Part shown: piece by piece, positions 34,001-43,886 of the stretch
Layout: every line of letters starts with the position of its first letter
Position numbering within the stretch: position 1 is the first letter of the stretch
Source: CAVQND01 sp964653485
Lineage (GTDB): Bacteria; Verrucomicrobiota; Verrucomicrobiia; Limisphaerales; UBA8199
Direction of reading: 5' to 3'
DNA length: 64,000 nt
Assembly: GCA_964653485.1 (NCBI GenBank)
Contig: CAZZFF010000003.1
Span: 54,729-118,728, forward strand
The notes under the pieces: generated by a model
The model's database searches: none
Seen by the model: the letters and a program-made list of their open reading frames with translations, nothing else
Told to the model about the DNA's origin: nothing
Position numbers and translations under genes: made by a program

Positions 34001-36139
34001 ACCGTGTTGCCCTCCATGCGAGGAAGCCAGGACCCACAACCGGAGCTTCGGGTGCTGCTGGCCGCGGCGAGCCGGCTTTGGCTGCGGGGAGCCTCTTTGG
34101 ACTGGAACGGTTTCCATGGTTCCAAGCGCCGGCGTCGGGTCTCCCTCCCTTCATACCCATTCGACCGACAGCGTTTCTGGGTCCAGCCCGGACAAATCCC
34201 GGATCGAGCCGAGCAGTTCCCAGACAAGAAGGCGAGGCTTCCGCTCGATGAGTGGTTTCATGTTCCCATCTGGAAGTCGTCGTTGCCGGCGGCCGACTCG
34301 GAGCGAAACCCGGTTCCCGGACGCGTATGCCTTCTATTGACTCGGGGCCGAGCAGTCGAGAATTGTATCGGGTCCCGGTTGGCCGAAGAGGGATTCGAGG
34401 TAATTCGCGTCCGCCCAGGGGACCGCTTCATACCGGATGGCCCGGATGGGTACCTGGTGAACCATAAGAACCCCGCGGATTATGATGCCCTTCTGCGGGC
34501 CCTCGAGGATTCCGGACGCTCGCCGGCGCTAATCGTCCACTGCTGGGCGTTGGGTCCCCAGGCGGCGGACGCGGCAAGCGGGGCCACGCCGTCTGCGGCG
34601 CTGGACTATGGCTTCTACTCCCTGTTGTTCCTTTCCCAAGCCATCGAGAGGCATGGGTTCGACCGGCCCATGCGACTCAAAGTTGTGGTGAACGGCATCG
34701 CCGAGATCGCGCAGGATGAGTTGAGCCGCCCGGAAAACGCGCTGGCGCTGGGTGCCTGCCTGGTGATGGGTCAGACCTTGGGGAACTTGCGCTGCTCATG
34801 TATCGATATCCCGCTCCCCGCGGAAGAATGGAGACCGCCGGAGCCTTTCAGCCGGCTGCTGGTCAAAGAGCTCCGCTCAAGCGAGGATCAGAGCTTTGTC
34901 GCGCTGCGCGACGGCCATCGGTGGCTGCGTTCTTTCGAGCCCCTGAGCCTGCCGGCGCCCCACTCGATGCCCGCGATGCTTCGAGAGCGGGGAACTTATC
35001 TCATCACTGGCGGCTTGGGCGGCATCGGAATGGAGTTGGCCGACTATCTCGCCCGCGCGGCCCACGCTCGGTTGGCGTTGCTGGGAAGAACACCCCTTCC
35101 CGAGCCGTCGGAATGGGACGCTTGGCTATCAGCCCACACGGACGAGGACCCAACGGCGCGGCGCATCCTCGGGGTGCGGGCCCTGGAAAAGGCGGGAGCG
35201 GAGGTCCTGGTCCTGAATGCCGATGTCTGCAATCGAGCTCAAATGGAGGCCGCCATAAATCGCGCCGAGTCCCGTTTCGGCTCGCTCGACGGGGTGATTC
35301 ATGCCGCCGGGATTCCCGGCCAACAGATGCTCTCCCAAATCACGCCTGAATCAGCCGGCCATGTGATCGAGGCCAAAGTGCGGGGAACTTTGGTGCTCGC
35401 CGAGGTTCTGGGCGGACGAAAGCTGGATTTCCTCGTCCTGTGCTCTTCTCTTAGCGCGACGCTCGGCGGCCTTCAATTCTTTGACTATGCCGCGGCAAAC
35501 AGCTTTCTCGATGCCTTCGCTCCCTACCATCGTTCCCGGACCGGCGTGCCGACCGTCGCTATAGATTGGGACGGTTGGAGCGAAGTCGGCATGGCGCCAC
35601 GGCTCGAAGAATCCTGTCCGGCGCCGCGGCCTTCGGAGGAGGGCCTGCAACGAGGCATTTCGCCGAGCGAAGGGTGCGCGGCCTTCGCCCGGATACTGGC
35701 GGCGGATTTGCCCCAGGTCCTGGTGTCCACCCACGACCTGGGCCTGCGGCTGGCCCGAAGCCGGTCGGCGGACCCATCGCCCCCCTCGGACCGACCTCTG
35801 GGCGAGTATCACCCGCGCCCGGCCCTGCGATGCGAATGTGTGCCGCCGCGGAACGAAACGGAACTGGTGATCGCGGGAATCTGGCGGGAGCTGCTCGGGT
35901 TGGAAAATCTAGGCATCTATGACAACTTCTTTGAACTCGGGGGCGATTCACTCCTGGCCGTCCAGGTCTGCTCCCGCCTCCGGTCGGCCCTCGGAAAGGG
36001 ACTGCCATTACAAACCATCTTCGATTCTCCCACGGTTGCCCGGCTCGCGGCCGCCGCCCGAACCGTGGGCCGACCGGTCCAAGGCGGAAATGGCGACCAT
36101 CAATCCCTGGGCACTAACCGCGAACAACATGTCATCTGA
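28090..36139 (+). CDS. Hybrid NRPS-PKS (TubC_N-C-A-PCP-KS-AT-KR-ACP), leucine-like A domain, interrupted by assembly gap
   Basis: Switches the line from polyketide to peptide and back. The start ATG overlaps the previous stop by one base (TGATG). Domains: TubC-type docking (1-55); C (about 60-500, HHxxxDG at 188); A (about 515-1020); PCP (about 1035-1105); KS (about 1140-1570, QTACSTS, Cys1314, typical of KSs that accept peptidyl substrates); AT (about 1670-1955, GHSIGE Ser1768, HAFHSAMMEPM, malonyl-type); KR (about 2295-2480); ACP (LGGDSLL). The ten A-domain specificity residues read by alignment to GrsA are DAWFLGHVVK, one change from a known Leu code. Ten Ns at 33949-33958 break the frame artificially. 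Removing them restores one 2679-residue protein and a perfect AT motif. A continuous frame read through the Ns to 34251 is an artefact. Confidence 0.93.
33949..33958. other. Scaffold gap (10 N)
   Basis: Exactly ten undetermined bases inside the AT domain of the hybrid NRPS-PKS gene. Before the gap the frame ends cleanly at GPGTVL. After it the frame resumes cleanly at TTLARKH. Together these match the usual AT C-terminal motif of the form GPGxTLxTLARxH with nothing missing. Ten is not a multiple of three, so the N count cannot be real. The true gap length is probably zero, or a small multiple of three. Confidence 0.97.
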
Positions 36140-39100
36140 CACCGTTACCGTAGAGACCTTCATAGCGCGCCTGCGTGAAGCGGGCATCGAGCTTGGCGCG
36201 GAGGCTGGGAACCTCCGGGTCAGCGCCCTGCCGGGAGCGTTCACCGCGGAAATCCGCGAGCAGGTGACCCGGCGGAAGCGGGAGCTTCTGCTTTACCTCG
36301 CGGAGCATGCCAACCCGGAGCCGGCGTCGGATGCCTGCATCGGGCGGGCTTCGCGCGAGGGGCCGCTGCCGCTCTCATTTGCCGAGAAGGGATTGTGGCT
36401 CGTCGACCAGATTTACCCCGGCTCCGCGGCCTTTAATTGGAGCGTGGCCGTGCGATTGACCGGGAGCCTTGACATCCCGGCGCTGACGCGATCCATCAAC
36501 GAGATCCTCCGGCGGCATGAGGTCTTGCGCACGACGGTCACGGTCGTGGACGGCGAGCCTGGCCGGGTTCTCCATTCCAGCGCGGAGATGGCGATTCTGC
36601 TCGTCACTCTCTCCGAGGCTCCGGATGCGGCGCGGGAGGACGAACTTCAGCGGCAGGTCCGCGAACTGGCCGGAACCGGATTCGACCTGAGCCAGGGTCC
36701 GCTCATTCGTGCGCGCTTGTGGCGGATGAGCGAGCGTGAGCACGTCCTTCTGATCGTGACACACCATATCGTCTCCGACGGCTGGTCTCTGGGTGTAATC
36801 GGGCGCGAACTCGAAGTCCTGTACCGATGCTTTGCCCGCGATGAGACTGCCGCCCTCCCGGAACTCGCGGTCCAGTATGCCGATTACGCCGTATGGCAGC
36901 GTGAATGGGTCGAGAGTGAGGAGTTCAGGCACAAGCTGGCGTTTTGGAGGGAGCAACTCGCGGGAGCGCCCGCGTTGATCGAGCTGCCCACGGATCGACC
37001 CCGGCCCGCGGCGCGAAGCCTTCGCGGGGGCGTGGTGTCGGAACTCCTGCCTCCGGCATTGCTGGCGCGGCTCGAAGCCCTTGGCCGCCAGGAAGGGGCC
37101 ACGCTCTTCATGATGCTCCTGGCCGCGTTCAACGTTCTGTTGCGCCGCTATACCCGGCAGGACGACCTGGTCGTGGGCACGCCGGTAGCCAACCGCACTC
37201 GTCCCGAACTCGAACCTCTGATCGGGTTCTTCGTCAACCTCCTGCCCTTGCGCGCCCGGTTCACGGGCGACCCGACTTTCCGAGCCTATTTGCATGAGCT
37301 GCGCGCCTCCACCGTCCAGGCATTCGCTCATCAGGACATGCCGTTCGACAAGCTGGTCGAGGACCTTCACCCCAACCGAACGCTCGGCCACACGGCGCTG
37401 TTTCAGGTGTTCTTCACCCTTCAAAAGGAATGGGAAAACTCCATCCAGCTTGGGCCAGACTTGCTCGTAACGCCGTTGTCCATCGAACGGGGCACTTCGC
37501 AGTATGATCTCTCGCTCTACGCGCAGATCTCCCGCGACGGCCTGCGCCTGGCATTCGAGTACAGCGCGGATTTGTTCGAGCGCGAGACGATTTCCAGCAT
37601 GCTCGCGCATTTCGGACGGTTGTTGGAAGGAATCGTCGCCGATCCGGACCGTCGGCTGTGGGAGTTGCCCCTGTTCTCCAAAGCCGAGCGGCCACAGATG
37701 GTGGCGCGCTTCAATCCGGGGCCGCGCGAGTATCCGCGAGAACGGACGGTGGTGAGCTTGATCGAAGAGCAAGCGGCGCGCCGGCCCGAAGCCGTGGCCG
37801 TGAGCTTTGAAGGGGCCACGCTGACCTACGCGGAGTTGGAGGCGAGAGCGCGGCGCTTGGGCCGGCATTTGCAGCGGCTGGGGGTAGGAGCGGAGTCACT
37901 GGTAGGCTTGTGCCTGGAGCGGGGTTTGGAGATGGTGGTCGGGGTGTTGGGCGTGCTCAAAGCCGGCGGCGCGTATGTGCCGCTGGACCCTGCCTTCCCG
38001 GCGGAGCGTTTGGGCTATATGCTGGCTGATTCGGGGGCAAAGGTGCTGGTGAGCCAAACGAAGCTGGGCGAAACTCTGTTTGGTCAGGCGACGGTGCAGC
38101 GAGTGTATATGGACCGGGATGCGGTTTTGATTGACGAGCACAGCGCCGAGGCGTTGGCTGTTCAGGCCAAGGCCGGCGACCGGGCATACGTGCTGTACAC
38201 TTCGGGATCGACCGGCCGGCCCAAGGGGGTCAATATCGAGCATCGCTCGCTCACGAATTTTCTCTGTTCGATGATGCGGGAGCCTGGCATGGAAGAGCGC
38301 GACGTGTTGCTGGCCGTAACGACGCTATCCTTTGACATCGCGGGCTTGGAATTGTTCCTCCCGTTGATCGCCGGCGCTCGCCTGGAGTTGGCAAGCCGCC
38401 AAACGGCCGTGGACGGGGCGGCCCTGGCCCGGGCCCTGGCTGCGTCGGGAACCACGGTAATGCAGGCGACGCCCACAACCTGGCGGATGCTCTTCGAGTC
38501 GGGTTGGCAGGGAGACCGGCGGTTGAAGGTGCTGTGCGGTGGAGAATCGCTGGGGCGCGACCTGGCGGCGCGGCTGGCATCCGCGTGCGGCACGGTTTGG
38601 AATATGTATGGGCCTACGGAGACGACGATCTGGTCGTCGGTAGCGCGGATTGACTCGGACCAGGTGACCATTGGCCGGCCGATTGCGAACACTTGGATGT
38701 ACGTGCTCGACGCGCACGGAGAACCGGTGCCCCGAGGGGTCGTCGGCGAGTTGTGGATTGGCGGAGACGGGGTGGCTCGGGGGTATTTGAATCGCCCGGA
38801 ATTAACCGTCGAACGGTTCGCCCGCGACCCCTTCCGGGGAGAGGGGCGCATGTATCGGACCGGAGACCTGGCGCGCCAGTTGCCCGACGGCCGGCTGGAG
38901 TGTCTGGGACGAAACGATGATCAAATCAAAATCCGTGGCTACCGCATCGAGACGGGCGAGATCGAATCGGTCCTGGGCGAGCTTCCCCAAGTAACGGAGT
39001 GCGCGGTGGTGGCGCGGACGGTGGGCGCGGACGAGAAGCTGGTGGCGTATGTTGCCGGGTCGGGGGTGTCCGCGGAGTCCTGCCGCGAGCACCTGCGTGG

Positions 39101-40340
39101 GCGCCTGCCCGATTACATGGTGCCCTCGATCTTCGTGTCGCTGCCCGCCCTGCCCCGCACCCCCAACAACAAGGTTGACCGGAAGGCCCTCCCTCAACCG
39201 GAGAGTTCGGGGCTGCCGCCCCGGACTCAATACATGGCGCCGCGCACCCAAGTAGAGCGGATCGCGGCTGACATCTGGCGCGAGGTCTTGGGAGTCGAGA
39301 GGGTTGGGGTCTTCGACAGTTTCTTTGAGATGGGAGGGCACTCGCTCCTGGCGACGCGGCTGATCGCGCGGCTGAACTCGGCATTTGGCACAGAACTCCC
39401 GCTCCGAAGCATCTTCACCGAGCCAACGGTCGCCGGCATGTCCAAGCACATCGAGTTCGATGCCCTGACTCAGAAATACCGCTACCTCAGCGAGACCCAC
39501 CGATGGTCTCGCCTGATACCCGCGCAGCCGAACGGTTCCCACATTCCACTGTTCATGGTGGCGGGATATGTGGGTGCGGACGACACGCTGCTGCTCGTCT
39601 CGAATCTCATTCCCCATCTCGGCCCTGACCAGCCTGTTTATGGGTTTCAACCGCGGTGGCTCGACGGGCACTCGGAGCCTTACTCCTCTGTCGACGAGGT
39701 CGTCCGAGAGTTCCTGGCCGAGCTTCGCGTCGCCCAGCCAAAAGGTCCTTACCAGCTTGGCGGCCACTGCGTCGGCGGCGTCATCGCCCTTGAAATGGCC
39801 CGCGAGTTGATTCGACAGGGAGAGGAAGTCCGCTTGCTCGTCATGGTCGATACGGATCGGCCAAGCGCCCTTCGCGGCCTGATGATGGAGAGTGCGGCCC
39901 TGGGCCGCAGGGTGAGGCACATCATGCAGGTCATCCGCACCATCCTGGGCTCGGACCACCGAACGAGGGTGCGGCTGATCCGGGACCTGGGCCGCCGCAA
40001 ACTCCAGACAGCTCGGCCAAAGCCGGCCGAGGAGCTGCCCTTCGACCGCGCGTATCGTTTGGCCGCCGGTTACCGAAAGCTCATATACCGTCACAGGCCG
40101 AAGAAGTACCCCGGCCGGATCACGCTGGTCGTCAACGAGGCGCAGTACCGGTTCGACAAAAAGATGGGATGGGGCGGCATGGCTGAGGGCGGTTTGGAAA
40201 CCCACTGCACGCCCGGCGACCATTGGACGCACGTCAACCTCCACAGCAAAGGGCTGGCGGAAAGGATTCGCGCATGCCTGGAGCAGGCGGAGGCCGCGGA
40301 CTCCCGGCGGCTGGCTCGCGCGGGGGACCTCACGGCATGA
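36129..40340 (+). CDS. NRPS termination module (TubC_N-C-A-PCP-TE), glycine-like A domain, cysteine thioesterase
   Basis: Final module, 1403 residues, overlapping the previous gene by 11 bp. The ATG at 36129 opens a TubC-type docking domain (about 1-62). The C domain (about 75-515) has HHIVSDG. The A domain (about 530-1035) has the core motifs and the terminal Lys in NNKVDR. Its specificity residues read DILQCGMIWK, close to glycine codes such as DILQLGLIWK, so Gly is the best guess. The PCP has MGGHSLL. The thioesterase (about 1130-1390) has GGHCVGG, so the nucleophile at 1214 is Cys rather than Ser. Asp in MVDTDRP and His in GDHWTH complete a plausible triad. Cys-type TEs are known from some beta-lactam and beta-lactone NRPSs but also occur elsewhere, so the release chemistry (hydrolysis, macrolactonisation or other) cannot be read from the sequence. 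Confidence 0.94.
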   Translation: MSSDTVTVETFIARLREAGIELGAEAGNLRVSALPGAFTAEIREQVTRRKRELLLYLAEHANPEPASDACIGRASREGPLPLSFAEKGLWLVDQIYPGSAAFNWSVAVRLTGSLDIPALTRSINEILRRHEVLRTTVTVVDGEPGRVLHSSAEMAILLVTLSEAPDAAREDELQRQVRELAGTGFDLSQGPLIRARLWRMSEREHVLLIVTHHIVSDGWSLGVIGRELEVLYRCFARDETAALPELAVQYADYAVWQREWVESEEFRHKLAFWREQLAGAPALIELPTDRPRPAARSLRGGVVSELLPPALLARLEALGRQEGATLFMMLLAAFNVLLRRYTRQDDLVVGTPVANRTRPELEPLIGFFVNLLPLRARFTGDPTFRAYLHELRASTVQAFAHQDMPFDKLVEDLHPNRTLGHTALFQVFFTLQKEWENSIQLGPDLLVTPLSIERGTSQYDLSLYAQISRDGLRLAFEYSADLFERETISSMLAHFGRLLEGIVADPDRRLWELPLFSKAERPQMVARFNPGPREYPRERTVVSLIEEQAARRPEAVAVSFEGATLTYAELEARARRLGRHLQRLGVGAESLVGLCLERGLEMVVGVLGVLKAGGAYVPLDPAFPAERLGYMLADSGAKVLVSQTKLGETLFGQATVQRVYMDRDAVLIDEHSAEALAVQAKAGDRAYVLYTSGSTGRPKGVNIEHRSLTNFLCSMMREPGMEERDVLLAVTTLSFDIAGLELFLPLIAGARLELASRQTAVDGAALARALAASGTTVMQATPTTWRMLFESGWQGDRRLKVLCGGESLGRDLAARLASACGTVWNMYGPTETTIWSSVARIDSDQVTIGRPIANTWMYVLDAHGEPVPRGVVGELWIGGDGVARGYLNRPELTVERFARDPFRGEGRMYRTGDLARQLPDGRLECLGRNDDQIKIRGYRIETGEIESVLGELPQVTECAVVARTVGADEKLVAYVAGSGVSAESCREHLRGRLPDYMVPSIFVSLPALPRTPNNKVDRKALPQPESSGLPPRTQYMAPRTQVERIAADIWREVLGVERVGVFDSFFEMGGHSLLATRLIARLNSAFGTELPLRSIFTEPTVAGMSKHIEFDALTQKYRYLSETHRWSRLIPAQPNGSHIPLFMVAGYVGADDTLLLVSNLIPHLGPDQPVYGFQPRWLDGHSEPYSSVDEVVREFLAELRVAQPKGPYQLGGHCVGGVIALEMARELIRQGEEVRLLVMVDTDRPSALRGLMMESAALGRRVRHIMQVIRTILGSDHRTRVRLIRDLGRRKLQTARPKPAEELPFDRAYRLAAGYRKLIYRHRPKKYPGRITLVVNEAQYRFDKKMGWGGMAEGGLETHCTPGDHWTHVNLHSKGLAERIRACLEQAEAADSRRLARAGDLTA

Positions 40341-41158
40341 AATGGCCCCACAATTCTCCCCGTGCCGTTATTCCTCCGCGAGCGGACTCCTCCCTCTGGT
40401 TGCCCCCTCTTAAGCCTCGCAAGGACGCGTCTCTCCGCCTGATTTGCTTTCCCTACGCGGGCGCCGGCATGCCTGCCTTCCATGCCTGGCCGGGCGCCCT
40501 TCCCGAGACAATCGAACTCCGAGTCGTGCAGCTTCCCGGGCGCGGCGCCCGCCTTCGCGAGCGGCGCTTTGAACAAGTGCCCCCTTTGATCGAAGCCCTG
40601 GAAACGGCGCTCCTCCCTCTCCTGGACCGGCCGTTCGCATTCTTCGGGCATAGCCTTGGCTCCATTGTGGCGTTTGAAGCGGCTCGGAAACTGCGCGCGC
40701 GCGGCCTCTCCCCCGCGCATCTGTTCGTTTCCGGCAACATCGCTCCGCACCTCCCCAACCCGGCGCCGCCCATCCATCAGTTGCCTCCCGACGCCTTTCT
40801 CCGCGAACTCAAGCGTCTGAACGGCATGGCTCAGGCCGCGCTCGAGTCTAAGGAACTGCTGGAGATCATGCTGCCCGTCGTGCGGTCGGACTTCGCTCTT
40901 CTTGAAACTTACTATTACGAAGCCCAGCCGCCCTTGAGCTGTCCGATCACCGCCTTTGGTGGGGACCAGGACCCACGCACCACCGCGAGCGGACTGGACG
41001 GCTGGCGCGCGCAGACGCTCGGGGACTTCGACCTCGTCATGTTCCCGGGCGACCATTTCTTTCTCGATACCGCGCGTCCTCCCCTGCTCCAAGCCCTCGT
41101 GCGCCGGCTGTTTAAAGAAAACTCCTCGCCGGCCCCCGGCTCGAGATCCGCTTCATGA
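40337..41158 (+). CDS. Type II thioesterase (assembly-line editing)
   Basis: A 273-residue alpha/beta hydrolase of the RifR/GrsT family. It hydrolyses wrongly primed or stalled acyl groups from carrier proteins of PKS and NRPS lines in the cytoplasm. The N-terminal signature LICFPYAGAG, the nucleophile motif GHSLGS (Ser106), an Asp in GGDQDP and a His in PGDHFF are all present. The frame is open further upstream, but the ATG at 40337 sits in an ATGA overlap with the NRPS stop, a typical coupled start, and the family motif begins about 35 residues later. With three modules lacking an active AT in this line, carrier-protein editing might be especially relevant; that is inference. Confidence 0.93.
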   Translation: MKWPHNSPRAVIPPRADSSLWLPPLKPRKDASLRLICFPYAGAGMPAFHAWPGALPETIELRVVQLPGRGARLRERRFEQVPPLIEALETALLPLLDRPFAFFGHSLGSIVAFEAARKLRARGLSPAHLFVSGNIAPHLPNPAPPIHQLPPDAFLRELKRLNGMAQAALESKELLEIMLPVVRSDFALLETYYYEAQPPLSCPITAFGGDQDPRTTASGLDGWRAQTLGDFDLVMFPGDHFFLDTARPPLLQALVRRLFKENSSPAPGSRSAS

Positions 41159-41943
41159 CGCTCGCCGGCACAAATCGAAAAGCATCCCCCTCGTCTTGGG
41201 GCCTTCCGCCGGACCTAATCCCGGTCTGGCGAGTGCGCCTCGACCGCGTTCCCTCGAGTTACGCCCGGTTGGAAGATGTTCTCTCGCCCGACGAATTGGA
41301 GCGGGCACGCCGTTTTCGCTTTGAGCGGGACCGTCGCCGCTTCACCCTGGCCCGTGGGGCCTTGCGCGCGATTCTGGGCGGATACCTGGAAGTGGACCCA
41401 AGGTCGGTGGTATTTGATTACGGGCCGCAAGGGAAACCGCGCCTGGCCGGCGCGTCTTCGGGGCCCCGGTTCAACGTGGCCCATTCCGGAGAACTGGCCC
41501 TCGTGGCTGTTTCGCACGGGCGCGAGTTGGGCGTGGACGTGGAGTATATGCGCTCCCTAGCCTGGGCCGGAGAAATTGCCGGCCGCTTCTTCTCCGCGCG
41601 AGAGGCGGCGACCTTCCGTTCGCTGCCGGCCCATCTCGCGGAGGCGGCGTTCTTCGCGTGCTGGACTCGCAAGGAGGCCTACATCAAAGCCCGTGGCGGC
41701 GGCTTGTCGATTCCGCTCGATGGCTTCGAAGTCTCGTTCGGGCCGGGCAACCCGGCCGTCTTGCTGGACGTTCAGGGTGATCCGTCCGAGGCCTCGCGGT
41801 GGGGCATGGCGGAACTGCAACCGGCTCCCGGCTACGCGGGGGCTTTGGTTGCGCAGGGAAAGGACTGGCGCGTCAGCCTTCGCGATTGGCCTGCCGGAGA
41901 ATCCCCTGTCTTGTGGCCCCGGCTATTGACAGAAGCACCCTGA
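41155..41943 (+). CDS. 4'-phosphopantetheinyl transferase (Sfp type)
   Basis: Activates the ACP and PCP domains by moving phosphopantetheine from coenzyme A to their conserved Ser. The 262-residue protein shows the Sfp-family signatures FNVAHSGE, GVDVEYM (metal-binding Asp and Glu) and FSAREAATFRSLP followed by WTRKEAYIKARGGG. It starts in an ATGA overlap with the thioesterase gene and is the last gene of the run, so it is probably made together with the enzymes it activates. It lacks a following plus-strand gene within 70 bp, and no clear terminator hairpin is visible after it. Confidence 0.95.
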   Translation: MTLAGTNRKASPSSWGLPPDLIPVWRVRLDRVPSSYARLEDVLSPDELERARRFRFERDRRRFTLARGALRAILGGYLEVDPRSVVFDYGPQGKPRLAGASSGPRFNVAHSGELALVAVSHGRELGVDVEYMRSLAWAGEIAGRFFSAREAATFRSLPAHLAEAAFFACWTRKEAYIKARGGGLSIPLDGFEVSFGPGNPAVLLDVQGDPSEASRWGMAELQPAPGYAGALVAQGKDWRVSLRDWPAGESPVLWPRLLTEAP

Positions 41944-42016
41944 TCCCAATAAAAGAGAGTTCACATGCGCGGCGATGAATGCCGCCAGGCGGGCAAAAGC
42001 TAATTGAAATCCAATT

Positions 42017-42979
42017 ATGAGAACTCCAAACACGGGCGACCCACTGATAACCAGGCGTGCGTTTCTCGGCAGCGCGACCGCCGTTGCGGCCTGCGCGATC
42101 GTGCCGGGTCATGTCGTAGGAGGTGAGGCCCCTTCCCAGGCTGAGACCGCGCCAGGCAAACCCAACTCCGTCATCAACGGGGTGCGGATCGGGTGCATTA
42201 GTTACAGCTACCGCGGCGCCATCAATACGGCCGAGGATACGCTCAAGGCCCTGGTCCAGGACGGGCTCAGCGAGGTGGAGTTGATGGACGGGCCAATCGT
42301 CTCGTACGCCGGCTTGAGCCGCAGGGGCGGCCGTGGCCGCGGCACCGCCGGGGATCAACCGGCCAACCCGACCGATGCCCAGCGCCAGGCGCAACTAGCC
42401 AAGTGCCGCGAACTGCGCAAGATGTACAACGACGCGGGAGTGAATATCCACATCCATAAGATCGGGTTCGGGCAGTCCGACGAGGAGATCGATTTCAATT
42501 TCGAGGTGGCCAAAGCGCTGGGCTGCATTGGCATCACGACCGAACGTTCGGAAGCGCTGGCCAAACGGCTGGCCCCGTTTGCCGACAGGCACAAGATCTG
42601 GGTGGCCTTCCACAACCATACGAACAACTACCCCGTGTTGGATAAGCCGGACCCAATCCTGGACTACGGCGAGTTCATCGGGTTCAACGTCGATGTCGGC
42701 CACTATTTCGCCGGCACCAAGGGCCAGTCCCCCATCCCGGTGCTTGAAAAGTACCACGACCGCATCATCAGCCTTCATCTGAAAGACAGAACCGCCGACG
42801 GCGGCAACCTGCCTTGGGGCCAGGGCAAGACACCGATCAAGGAAATCCTCCAGTTGATGAGAAAGGAGAAGTGGACGTTCCCCGCCGACATCGAGCTGGA
42901 ATATCAGATTCCGGAAGGTTCAACCTGCGTGGCCGAAGTGGCCAAGTGCCTCCAGTATTGCAAGGAGGCGCTCGGCTAG
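42017..42979 (+). CDS. Tat-exported xylose isomerase-like TIM-barrel protein
   Basis: A 320-residue protein of the sugar phosphate isomerase/epimerase (AP endonuclease 2) superfamily. The N-terminus carries a twin-arginine signal (TRRAFLGSATAVAA), so the folded protein is probably exported. The barrel shows metal-ligand type motifs such as VAFHNHTNN, GFNVDVGHYF, SLHLKDR and DIELEY. Such exported barrels are numerous in Verrucomicrobiota and Planctomycetota, and their substrates are mostly unknown; a 3-keto sugar or inositol derivative is possible but not shown. It starts 73 bp after the PKS-NRPS run and is convergent with the DUF3472-like gene. It is probably not part of the biosynthetic pathway. 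Confidence 0.85.
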   Translation: MRTPNTGDPLITRRAFLGSATAVAACAIVPGHVVGGEAPSQAETAPGKPNSVINGVRIGCISYSYRGAINTAEDTLKALVQDGLSEVELMDGPIVSYAGLSRRGGRGRGTAGDQPANPTDAQRQAQLAKCRELRKMYNDAGVNIHIHKIGFGQSDEEIDFNFEVAKALGCIGITTERSEALAKRLAPFADRHKIWVAFHNHTNNYPVLDKPDPILDYGEFIGFNVDVGHYFAGTKGQSPIPVLEKYHDRIISLHLKDRTADGGNLPWGQGKTPIKEILQLMRKEKWTFPADIELEYQIPEGSTCVAEVAKCLQYCKEALG

Positions 42980-43003
42980 GCGGGCGTCTTGGGAAACCGC
43001 TTC

Positions 43004-43882
43004 CTATTGCCGATCCTGGACCTTCCCGGCCCGAGGCAGGGTCTGGAGAGCGGTGACGACGGCGGGTGGGATGGGTGAACTCGAAATGGGTTCGAGGCTC
43101 TTGCCTCCTCCGCCGTAAACTGGACTCCCGTATTCCGTCGCCAGACTCGCGAAGAGGCGGTCCAGTTCGGTCCGGTCCCCTTCGGCCAGAAAATAAGCAT
43201 CGTGGAGTTGTCCCCAGATGCCGTCCCCCTTGGCTCTGGTAAGGCATTGCATCTGCTCCGGGCTTGTGCCGAGCCACAAGCGATAGATGGCAAGCTTGAC
43301 CGCCGCCTTGTCCCTGCCCAGGAAGTTCTCGAGGAACGAATTCAGGCCGCCGGAGATCGTTGAAACGCTGGGCTTGCCGCCATTCGGATTCCGGATGGTG
43401 GCGCTATGAATCCAATGCCGCTTCTCCCGGTCGTACACGTAGTACCGTGTGTCGGTGGCGTCGGGCTGGCCGGCGGGTTCTTTCCGCACGAAGAACTGGA
43501 AGGTCTCGTTGGTCTTCCAGGGCCAGATCATGTGCGTGTGCCCGCCCTCGCCCTCGCCGCCGAACCGGTTGAAGACCGTGCGCGGATCGGCCTCCGTGGT
43601 CGTGGGGTGAAGCTGGGGCGAAGTGTCCCATATCGAGAAGATCGTGCGCCGTTCGCGGACGCCGTTGTGCTGGATGCCGCAATAGCCGCCTGCCGGCTCC
43701 CCCGGATGCCAATTTGCGCCGCAGTAGTAGATGCCCGGGGCAGTCGCCAGCACGGTGATCTCGCCGTACAAGCAGGTGGGGTCCCGCCGGCCCTCCAGGT
43801 TCCACCACAGATGTTGCGCCATCAGGTCCGGGCAAAGGACCGTTGCGCCCGCCAGGAGCAAGGACAGGAATCGGCGATTCAT
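43004..43882 (-). CDS. Secreted DUF3472-like protein
   Basis: A 292-residue protein with a signal peptide (hydrophobic stretch to about MAQ at 23). The middle part contains GGYCGIQHNGVRERRTIFSIWD and a GGEGEGGHTHMIWPW-like Gly-rich turn, resembling DUF3472 proteins, which are secreted, beta-rich and usually found near glycosidases. It begins 4 bp after the GH36 stop, so it is the last gene of a three-gene minus-strand set for extracellular carbohydrate handling. No catalytic function can be assigned. Confidence 0.75.
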   Translation of the reverse strand: MNRRFLSLLLAGATVLCPDLMAQHLWWNLEGRRDPTCLYGEITVLATAPGIYYCGANWHPGEPAGGYCGIQHNGVRERRTIFSIWDTSPQLHPTTTEADPRTVFNRFGGEGEGGHTHMIWPWKTNETFQFFVRKEPAGQPDATDTRYYVYDREKRHWIHSATIRNPNGGKPSVSTISGGLNSFLENFLGRDKAAVKLAIYRLWLGTSPEQMQCLTRAKGDGIWGQLHDAYFLAEGDRTELDRLFASLATEYGSPVYGGGGKSLEPISSSPIPPAVVTALQTLPRAGKVQDRQ

Positions 43883-43886
43883 AGCT

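Noticed and set aside
33959..34251. Continuation of the hybrid NRPS-PKS frame through the Ns to a stop at 34251
   Set aside because: Caused by the arbitrary count of ten Ns. The correct frame after the gap is shifted by one and continues the AT, KR and ACP to 36139.
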